A stretch of 64,000 nt of DNA. Origin: a virus. The stretch covers positions 1 through 64,000 of the IMG/VR virus record IMGVR_UViG_3300020469_000035. One strand, given 5' to 3'. A program made the translations under genes and the position numbers. Positions within the stretch are counted from its first letter, which is position 1, and every line of letters starts with the position of its first letter. The notes under the pieces were generated by a model. That model was given only the letters and a program-made list of their open reading frames with translations. It did not search any database and was not told the DNA's origin. This document shows positions 1-8,900 of the stretch, piece by piece.

Positions 1-2
1 AC

Positions 3-233
3 AATATATATTTTACAACAAAGCCAGAATATTTTGAGATACTTGACGGAAACCCTTATGTTCACAAAATGATACCTTATGATAAAGGCCTTGACAATCT
101 TCCTGCAATGGAGGGGCAAGCAGAGCACAAAGGCTATTTTGAAATAGCCTTCCTTCCATTCATAGGAACACAGAGAGTGTTAAACTACATGCACAACGGA
201 AAAGACAAAATTCAATTTGACCTATGCACCTGA
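3..233 (+). CDS. Glycosyltransferase family 9-like protein, N-terminal part (partial at window edge)
   Basis: An open frame enters from the left edge and stops at TGA 231-233, leaving 76 visible codons. The text around residues 7-25 (TKPEYFEIL then NPYV) resembles the N-terminal Rossmann half of ADP-heptose:LPS heptosyltransferase-type enzymes (GT9), where an asparagine-proline step follows the second strand. It overlaps the next gene by 10 nt in a different frame, and that gene supplies what looks like the matching C-terminal half. Together they may be one split or frameshifted glycosyltransferase acting on virion, DNA or host surface sugars. The acceptor is unknown. The beginning of the gene lies outside the window. 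Confidence 0.5.
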   Translation, partial: NIYFTTKPEYFEILDGNPYVHKMIPYDKGLDNLPAMEGQAEHKGYFEIAFLPFIGTQRVLNYMHNGKDKIQFDLCT

Positions 234-1390
234 TAGAACAGTACGCACTTTCTTGTGGAGTAAAGATAGATAAGCCTGTCGTAGAGACAAGCTATTTTCC
301 TATTGATTGCGAAAAATATATAACGCTTCACGCAAGCAGCGGCATGGAAGCTAAAAACTATGACTATTTTACCGATGTAATAACCTTAATTAGTCCCTAC
401 CTAGAGCAAAAAAATATAAAAATTATTCAAATAGGAGACAGAAAAGATAAAAAGCTAGAGGGGTGCATTCACTATAACGGAACGACAAACTTAAAACAAA
501 GCTTTTATTTAATAAAAAATTCTATATTGCATTGCGGAAACGATTCGTTTAGCTCTCATGTAGCCTCTGGGTTTAATAAAAAGATAGTGTGCCTTTATAG
601 TGTTTTATTTAAAGAATGCTGCGGGCCTTATTGGGGAGATAAAGAAGACCACGTATTACTTGAACCTTCGAGGATAGACAGAAAGCCGTCATTTTCCCCA
701 AAAGAAAGCCCAAAAACAGTTAACGAAATTGATCCAGAAGAAATTGCTTGCGGAATTCTTGATTTGCTCGAAATAAACCATGAGCTTAAAAAAGTGAAAA
801 CTATTCACATTGGGCAAGAATATCATATTCCTTCTATTGCGGTAATTCCTAACCACGTTATGCCTGAGACTTACATTAAAAACCACCCCATTAATATTCA
901 CGGAGAAGAATGCTTTGACGAATTAAATATAGTAAAATGGGTAAGAGGAAGAAAAGCAAATATATTTTTAGATAAACAGATGAACATAAACTACTTAGGG
1001 ATTGTGAGAGAGAATATAAACCAAATAAACTATTTTCTATCAGAAGAAACTAATGTAGATTATATAAAAACCTTAAGCAAGCTAGGCTTTCCCGTTCAGC
1101 TGTTATGCAATGATCAGGAAAAGATTAACGATATTAGATTAAAGTTTTTTGACTGGAATGTATTAAAGTATGAACAAACATCAAAAAAAGATCTTGACAA
1201 TATTGATTTATTATGCGATAATAGTTTTTATCAAAGTTCTAGAAAAATTATATCAAATGGAAAAGTATACAATAGCAAAGCAGCATGGATTCACGAAAAA
1301 GAAGGAGACCACAAAGAGATTATTGACTGCGAAGAATTTTGGCAAGAATTAAAAACAATTAAAATTTACAACGATGCAAGAAACACTTAG
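224..1390 (+). CDS. Glycosyltransferase family 9-like protein, C-terminal half
   Basis: 388 residues. Residues about 25-160 look like the nucleotide-sugar-binding half of GT9 heptosyltransferases: strand-turn segments such as YITLHASSG, then KIIQIGD, then LHCGNDSFSSHVASGFNKK, the last resembling the family's D-T-G-x-x-H-x-A-A turn before KIVCLYS. Residues about 220-388 are a less recognisable extension. The ATG at 224 lies inside the end of the upstream frame, two codons after an in-frame stop at 218-220, so it is either translationally coupled or joined to the upstream half by a frameshift. Its end overlaps the next gene by 17 nt, consistent with one operon. Sugar donor and acceptor cannot be told from sequence. 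Confidence 0.55.
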   Translation: MHLIEQYALSCGVKIDKPVVETSYFPIDCEKYITLHASSGMEAKNYDYFTDVITLISPYLEQKNIKIIQIGDRKDKKLEGCIHYNGTTNLKQSFYLIKNSILHCGNDSFSSHVASGFNKKIVCLYSVLFKECCGPYWGDKEDHVLLEPSRIDRKPSFSPKESPKTVNEIDPEEIACGILDLLEINHELKKVKTIHIGQEYHIPSIAVIPNHVMPETYIKNHPINIHGEECFDELNIVKWVRGRKANIFLDKQMNINYLGIVRENINQINYFLSEETNVDYIKTLSKLGFPVQLLCNDQEKINDIRLKFFDWNVLKYEQTSKKDLDNIDLLCDNSFYQSSRKIISNGKVYNSKAAWIHEKEGDHKEIIDCEEFWQELKTIKIYNDARNT

Positions 1391-2210
1391 CCTAGGAGCA
1401 ACAGACAACACAGTAACATTTTCAACAGAAACACAACCAAAAAAAATTATGCCAGCAACCAAAAAAACAGCAACAAAAAAATACGCAGATGGTCCACTAA
1501 AGTTTTGCAGAAATGAATACGGATTGCTGGACAATACAGAATATCATTTTAACGAAGATGGCTCGGTAAACTGGAGATCCATGATCGGAGACGAACATCT
1601 TTTCCCAAACAAATCATGGTTTGATCTAAGAAAAAAAGATGTACCCAGATCAATCGACGGACTCAAAGATCATCAACTTCTCATCAAGCTTAGCGGAATC
1701 AAAGAGCTTGCAAAATTAAGAGGCTTTACAGACGTAGAATACGAGGTTGTTAAATGTCAAGAAGATCATGTAGCGGCAATTTGCAAAATCAAATTCTTAT
1801 CAAATTATGAAACAGGAAATCAGCCCGTTGTATTCCAAGACATGGCGAACGCAACATTAAATAACACAAGCAGCTTTGCAACCAAGTTCCTAGAAACCAT
1901 TGCATGCAATAGAGCCTTTGTTCGATGCGTCAGAAACTTTTTAAATGTACATATTGTCGGAGACGATGAAATTGATAAATCAAATCAAGCTCCGCAGCAA
2001 AAAGCTTCTCCATCTCTAAGTCCATATACAATGATAGAGTCTTTGGTTAAAGATAAATTGAGCTGCACAAACTTTGATGAATTTAAAGTAATTCTTAGAG
2101 ATTGGTGGAAGTCAGGAAAATACAAAAACGAAAATGTTGGTGACTGGAATAGTTATTCGGATATTCCGCCAGACCAAGCAAGAATCCTAATGAAGGTTAT
2201 TAATTCCTAG
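1374..2210 (+). CDS. Putative phage DNA-annealing/recombination protein (function uncertain)
   Basis: 278 residues, with a lysine/threonine-rich N-terminus (PATKKTATKK). The compact core, about residues 90-205, contains a helix reading ACNRAFVRCVRNFLNV. Similar cores occur in phage proteins near recombination genes, and the helix recalls the conserved arginine-bearing helix of Rad52/Sak-type annealing proteins. This is fold-level resemblance only. Residues about 210-278 form a separate small C-terminal domain after a proline/glutamine/serine linker. The start at 1374 overlaps the previous gene; an alternative ATG at 1449 would remove 25 residues. The 3' end overlaps the convergent S74 gene by 11 bp. 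It could instead be an unrelated DNA-binding or virion protein. Confidence 0.4.
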   Translation: MQETLSLGATDNTVTFSTETQPKKIMPATKKTATKKYADGPLKFCRNEYGLLDNTEYHFNEDGSVNWRSMIGDEHLFPNKSWFDLRKKDVPRSIDGLKDHQLLIKLSGIKELAKLRGFTDVEYEVVKCQEDHVAAICKIKFLSNYETGNQPVVFQDMANATLNNTSSFATKFLETIACNRAFVRCVRNFLNVHIVGDDEIDKSNQAPQQKASPSLSPYTMIESLVKDKLSCTNFDEFKVILRDWWKSGKYKNENVGDWNSYSDIPPDQARILMKVINS

Positions 2211-2925
2211 ATCTACGTTCTAGGCTTGCAACTCTTTTTTCTAAAAACTCTATTTGTTTTTGTTGTTCTTTAATTGCCCCGACAAGTAACGCAGTAAGCT
2301 TTTCATACTTAACGGCTTTATATCCATTGTCTCTTGTGGTAACTAACTCTGGGGCTACTTCTTCAACTTGCTGAGCGATAAGCCCTATATCGTGACCTTG
2401 ATAAACTTCTTGTTTGTTGTTCCAGTCAAACTCCACTGCATCTAGTTTCAAGATTTTTTCAAGAGGATCAATAATTATCGAAATATTATCTTTAAGTCTT
2501 TTGTCAGAACTAAAAAAAGCAACAACGTCTCCTTTTACATGAAGGCCGTTGGGACAACCAACAAAAAAAGCATTGTGAAGAGTTGGGCTAACAAAATCTC
2601 CTATAATGTGAGTGTTATAAAGACCATCTATCGTGTTTCCTGTTCCTTGAAGAATAGAGCATCGCCTTGACCGTTTAATTTTATTATTATATCCAGCAAG
2701 TATAACATTGTTTGATCCATATCCGCCCACCTCATAAGTTCCAGTTGTACCGGACCCAAGCACATTATGCATAGGTAGAGATAAAGTCTCGGGCCCTACC
2801 CCTATAATCGGACCTTTTTCTCCAGGAGGAACGAAAATAGTGGGAGTAACAGTATTACCTGCTGGGGTCGACGAAGGAGCTCCAGGGCTAGAGAAAACAG
2901 GAATATTTGTCGCAGGATTAGCCAT
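2200..2925 (-). CDS. Fibre tip protein with C-terminal S74 intramolecular chaperone domain
   Basis: 241 residues from the ATG at 2925, which overlaps the TAA of the giant fibre gene upstream (TAATG), so it is translationally coupled. Residues about 55-130 carry short glycine/asparagine repeats (NNVILAGYNNKI, IGDFV) like the trimeric YadA-type head repeats that end the preceding 2837-residue protein. Residues about 140-225 match peptidase S74 chaperones: SDKRLKDNI at the start, then VEFDW, IGLIAQQVEEV and YEKLTALLVGAI, ending in a coiled coil. Family members trimerise fibres and then cut themselves off, the serine of SDKR being the usual cleavage residue. It is likely the folding tip of the central fibre. 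Confidence 0.85.
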   Translation of the reverse strand: MANPATNIPVFSSPGAPSSTPAGNTVTPTIFVPPGEKGPIIGVGPETLSLPMHNVLGSGTTGTYEVGGYGSNNVILAGYNNKIKRSRRCSILQGTGNTIDGLYNTHIIGDFVSPTLHNAFFVGCPNGLHVKGDVVAFFSSDKRLKDNISIIIDPLEKILKLDAVEFDWNNKQEVYQGHDIGLIAQQVEEVAPELVTTRDNGYKAVKYEKLTALLVGAIKEQQKQIEFLEKRVASLERRSRN

Positions 2926-5900
2926 TACCAAGTAGAGTAAGTTTGAGATTCATTGTAACAATAAGCTTCGGCGCTACCACTATATATATACACCCAACTA
3001 TTTTTTGTAAGAGAATAAATGTAGTGTCCAGCGTCACCACCGCTTCCAGCTAGGTTCTGCTGCGACCAAATCCATCCCGCAAAAGGCCCTCCATCAATAT
3101 AAAACCAAGCGGAAGCAGCAATTCCGAGAGCCCTGTTAGTTTCCCAAGAATTAGATCCTGTCCAAAGAGGAGATATGTAAACAAATGAACTTTTAGCAGA
3201 GCCAAGGAATTGGAGAACAAATGCCCACTCAGCAAAACCTTCTGGATTTATTCCTCCGTGCAAATAAAGATTAAAATTAGAAGTATTAGCGAAATAAAGA
3301 TTACCGATCCAGCTATTAGATTTCCAATTTGACGACCCAGCTAAATCATCTGTGCCATTTCCTAAAACATATTTTGAATAAATCATTCTATCGGGATCGA
3401 TAATTGCCCTAATGTTTTGTTCTCTACCGGCCGTGGTAGGCATAACGAGGCTTGGAACCGCATCGGCATGGGTTGCAGCAATAGAGTTTTGATAATCAAT
3501 TTCATTATGTTCTCCGCCTCCTATGAGCTGATTTGATCCGCCATCGATTTCATTGTAAGTTCCTCCTCCAATTAAATTTGAGCCGCCATACGGGTCAAGA
3601 TCGTTTGGCATACTATTGGAATGACCCCCAAGAATTGAAGAGAAATTATCTCTGCATAAATTATTAAAACCTGCCCCAATAAAAGAAAACTTTGACTTAA
3701 TTTCATTGCCCGCTCCAGCAACAATTGCGCAAGATATATTAGGGAAAGAAGTCTCTGCCAAAGGTGAGCCAACAGAAACCTCTGTATCAAACTTATTATT
3801 AAATCCTCCGCCTATAAACGATGTAAAGTTTCCTTTTATGCTCGCCAGAAAAGCCTCACTAGGAGTAAGAATGTTGCCAAAATCATCTGTTTGAAAATTT
3901 CCGTTTGAGTCTAAGAGCATAATCTCATCAGAAGAAATGCTTCCGTCATAGATCGGCCCCGCGATTTCAATTAAACCTGTAGAGTTGCTCATTCTGATAT
4001 ACGAATTTATTTTTTTGGTGCCAATATATGGCTCCCAATTTGTTGTGTCGGCACTGGGCGCAACAACAGGTCCCACAAGAGTTCCAGTGCTTTTTTTGCG
4101 ATAATTAGCACCATCAAACCTAACTATACTTCCCTGCTGGTAAGTGTTGGTAACTGAACCATTACTAACAAATTCGAAGTATTCAAGTTCTTGCTCTCCG
4201 CCTATATCAGCGACAACAAAAAAATCATTTCCATTTTTTCCTCTCTTGAACCTAAAACCTGCATTTTCATAGCTTGGGTTGCTATAAACTGTACCACCAA
4301 TAGTAGCTGGGTTGCTGCCAGAAATTTTACCTCCATTGGTAGGGCTTAAACCACCTATAAAATTAGAAGATTTTATTTCTCCTCCTGATCCCGAAAAAAC
4401 GCCCGGGTCAGCACCTCCCATAGTTAATGTTCTAGTGACAGTCGCATCTTGCGCCAACAATAAATCAGTTGCTACGCTTTCGAACTCAGCGCCGAAAGAC
4501 ATCCAATTACCAGCATTTTTATCGTTTTCAAAACTTGAGCTACTTGTGTGATCAGCTTGGGCCATCCAATAACTAGAACCACCAAGCACATAATAAACAA
4601 CATCTCCACGAGCAGATAATTCAGTTGAACCTATGTAGTCTTCATTAGGCTTCCAGATACCCCTAAAAACAACTCCAACCCCCTTATTACCTTGCTCTGA
4701 TAGAGAAAACGTTTGCTGTTTCGTTATGGTTCCATTTTCGCCAACGCTATTTTTATATGTTATTGTATATGTGACAACAGCAGATTGACCAGTAAAAGCA
4801 CTAAAATTATAGTCATCGACATTGCAATATTTTTCGTTAGCGGGCTTGCTTCTGCTTCCGCCAGTAATGCCACTTATCGCTGGAGCAGTTACTGTAAAAG
4901 TACTTTCATTCGAAAGGGCTGTTACAAATGTTAATTCTTCTGCTCCTTGAAAAACCCTAATGTGTGTTCCGCTTCCTGTGGCAGTGATTGTTCCTTGAGA
5001 ATTTTTAGTTAAAGAATGAGCTTCGTTACTTAATATTGCTGTAATAACGTCAGAACCGTCTTGAATAGCATATATAGTCAACACATCTGAAGCGAGCACA
5101 CTATTTTCATCCTCACTTATCTCAACTTTAATTGTATCCGAATTAAAAGAGGCTGCCCTTGAACTTGGCGGATAATAGTATACTTCATCGTTATCACTAA
5201 ATACAGAACCATCATATATTGTTGTGGCATCTAATTTTAATTCACCACCAAATGGTGAACTCTCTTTAGTAAATTTAAACTTTACCTCACTACTAGTATT
5301 TTTATCTATAGCAGTTAATTTTATCCTTCCATTATCAGCAGAAGGAGACAGAATACTTGATCCCGCGGAATCATAAGTTACCGATTGTTGATCCGCGGTT
5401 AAATCTACTTTTCTAGCATGAACACCTTCTATCGCCTTTGAATAAGTATATATTTTTTCAAAAGTAACAACATTTGAAGAGCTGTATTGATTGTCTTTTA
5501 CTTTTATTTTAAAAGTTCCTTCATTCTCCCCGTCAGGATAAGTATCAATTTCAACAAAAAGCTTTGTAAGATTACCTACTGTTTCTGTTGAAGTTTTTGC
5601 AGTCACAGAACTTGATGGGCTAGAAATTATACTACCATCAAGACTAAAAGTTTTATCACCAGCCGAATCATAGCTATATTCTTCGGTTCCCCTAAAAAAT
5701 CTAACTTGAGTTTTACCACCAGCAAGATCGACACTACTAACATCTCCAACTTCATTTGCAGGATATGTATGATTTTCATTTGTTAGAAAAACGGTATACG
5801 AATCTTTACCTGGGTGCGTTCCAAAAAATGTAATACGGTCAGACGCCAATATATCGCTGGGATCATCTTCTGCATATATGTCTACAGAAAAAGTAATTGG

Positions 5901-8900
5901 CATATCACTAAAATTTTCAGCAATTGAGCTTAGGCTCGGCACCAGGAATTCATTATTGTCTGTATTTTGAAGAGTCTGTCCACCTGAATTCTTAAAGTGA
6001 TACTTTATATCTACGCCATCTGTATTAAAGGCTGTGGCAGTTAATGTTGGATTAGTTGTTGATGAAATTAATACTTTATCTGCATCGTATTCAAAAACTT
6101 GTTGGCTTGTGGTCAGCTCTACATATACAGCAGGCGCTCCATCTGCTACAAAATTAATTGGAATTGATCTTTCAGTTGAAGTATTTACTCCTGATGCAGA
6201 AACAATAACTGTTGTAAGCTGCGGATCAACAGTATTAATCATACTGTCAAATCCGCCATCTACTTTGAATTGCGCAGTAGCAACCTTGGGTTCGCCATCT
6301 ACAAAATTTATTGAAGATGGATCATATGTAAATCCGCTTATATCGTATTTACCATATGTCGCAGAATTAAGATCATTATCAAAATCGCTATATTTAATAA
6401 ATTCATATCCATTATTAGGATTACTAACCCTAAACCTAACTTCATCTGCCTGAATAAAACTATTTTGAAAAGTTGCCCTTATATCACATACATCATTAGT
6501 GTCGTCAGGAGTATATGTTCCATCAGACAATTCAGTATAAAAGAAAGAATCGGGCGAAGCATCTAAATCTACAAATGTATATTCCTTACCGTCAGTTTGT
6601 CTTAACTTTCCCTCAAGAGTTAACTGCCCGTCCTCAAAGAAAAGCCTACCCCCAGGATCATTAGGCTTATCTTTTCCCTTGAAATAAAAACTTCCGTTTC
6701 CGCTAATTACAAACCCTGGACCACTGCCATGAGCATGAGCATCAAAACCCTTTTCTCCAGGATGTTGAACCCCAAAACCAACACTTCTTATTTGACCGCT
6801 ATTTCCATCTCCTCCTACCTGAAGATCTTGTCCCTGGATTACCGCAGATCTAATTTTATCGGCAGTTAAATTATGAATTTTAGCATTATCTATCGCCGCA
6901 TCCTCAATCATTGCGGTACCTATAGTAGCGTTTGCAAAAGCGTGCCACATTGGAGCTGCAATTCCCAAGGAATTTCTTACCACAATTTTATCTCCATCTT
7001 CTAGTAAATTTGGCTTTTTTGAGTCCATGTCGCTACCTGGGTTGTCGGTAGGATCATTGGTAGAACCAACTCCTGCTGGGTGATAAGAAGAGGTATTATA
7101 GTTTCCAGTATATATAATATTTCTTAAAGGATTGTCTAAATCCAGAGAAAGAGGAGTGTGTCGGACTATCTCGAATTCATCTCCAACAGCAGGAGCACCA
7201 ACAAAAGGAGTATAAGTTTGTATGACCTTGGTCGTTGGGTTATAACTTTTTATTTCTCTTTCTAAACCGCCCAAATTTGAAGTTATATTTCCATCTAGCT
7301 TTATATAAACCCCCCTGTGTAACAGAGGATCATGAGAAGGGTCGTCAGAAGGTAAAATTTGATCAATATCATCCTGAGATATTTCAACATAATTACCTAC
7401 ATCAAAAGAATTAAAGCTTGGATTTGCAGTAATTTCCCCGCCGAACAGAGGAACCTTTTCTCCTTCTTCTGCGAGCCCCAGAATTAATTTTTGTTCTGCA
7501 GTAATTTCTTGCCCATTTTCGCTTGGCTTGAAATATACGTATTGATCAGAGGTATTGTTTTCTCCAATTACCCAGCCAGTTCCTTCCATATAAAGATAAT
7601 GTCTATCCCAAGATATTGAATTCGAATTAGGGTTATGATTTTCGAACGGATTATTTGGAACGAGAGCGAGAGTTGTCGGAAAAGTTTGAGTAATGCTTTG
7701 CTCAAAGTCGCTTATGTCAGTGGGATTTTGCTGACCAAGTACAAGTTCCAGTCCCTCCACAATATTATTAGCATTAGACATATCAGCCTTACCAGTAAAT
7801 GGCCCCTTGTTTCCACCGTGGTCAACAGCTCTTACCCAAAAATACCTTTTGTCATTAACTTCTCCCCTATGAGTAATACTCGTCTTTGGCCCAAGAGCAG
7901 AAGAATCAAGAACATGTAGAGCGTTTGTTATTCCGCTTGCAGGATCAAGCTCTTCTATCGGAATTGCATGAGATATGCTATTTAAATCTCCAGTTATTTT
8001 TCTATATCCGCTAGTATTTTCCTCTTCTTTTAGAAATTTATTTTCGGCACCAAAATAAAGAAAGTTATCCTGTGATTCCCAAATTTCATAATGGCTTATG
8101 TCATTCGGCAAACTTAATAGCGTTCCAGATCCTTCAAGAAATTCACTTCTTGGCATCTCCCAATCAAGAAAATAGTTTACAAATGCAGTATCGCCCTGAA
8201 AGCCCTCAACAGGCCCAGGTATAGCGTCTACAGTTTTTCCAAAAACCGGACCCATAAATCCATCTGGATTACTATTACTATAATGAAACGGATAAATCAA
8301 AACCCTTTCAGGGTCTCCAGCATTGTCTCTTATTGTAAAAATATCTCCGCTTCCAAAGTCGTCAAAAGGCAAAAGTTTATAGTAATAACCAGTAACGCCG
8401 TCTCCCCTTGAGTCAGGTTCTTTATTTTCATAAGTGTAAGGAATCGGAGGAAAATCCTTAATAGAATTGATGCTATCTCCAAACGTTTGATCTGCTCCTC
8501 CCAGTATTTCAGAAATAAAATTATCAGAGCCCGCGCCAGGCAAACCGTCAGCATCAAGAATACTAAAATCTGGATCGCTAGACCTATACATCTGAAGTTT
8601 TGTAACTTTTTCTCTAGCCTCGTTTGCGTATCTAAAATTAAATTCTGTAGAAGTAACTTTTTTTAAACTATCTACCTTAAATCCATTTGCCAATATGCTT
8701 GGTTCTAAATTAAAACCAACCAAAGAGCGAGAACTTAAAATAGACCCGTCAGGGGCAAGAATACCTAGCTCTATCCCCACACTTCTTTTGCCGCTCTCGG
8801 GGATGCCTACATGACCAAAAGGTATATCATCATAACCTGTATTTTCTTCCCAAAATGGAAGCCAATGAGAGTCTGAATAGTTCGATTGAATTAGGTCTCC

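Noticed and set aside
6034-6453. 139-residue plus-strand frame inside the giant fibre gene, and similar antisense frames
   Set aside because: They lie wholly inside well-supported genes, have no plausible start signals and look like low-complexity shadows.
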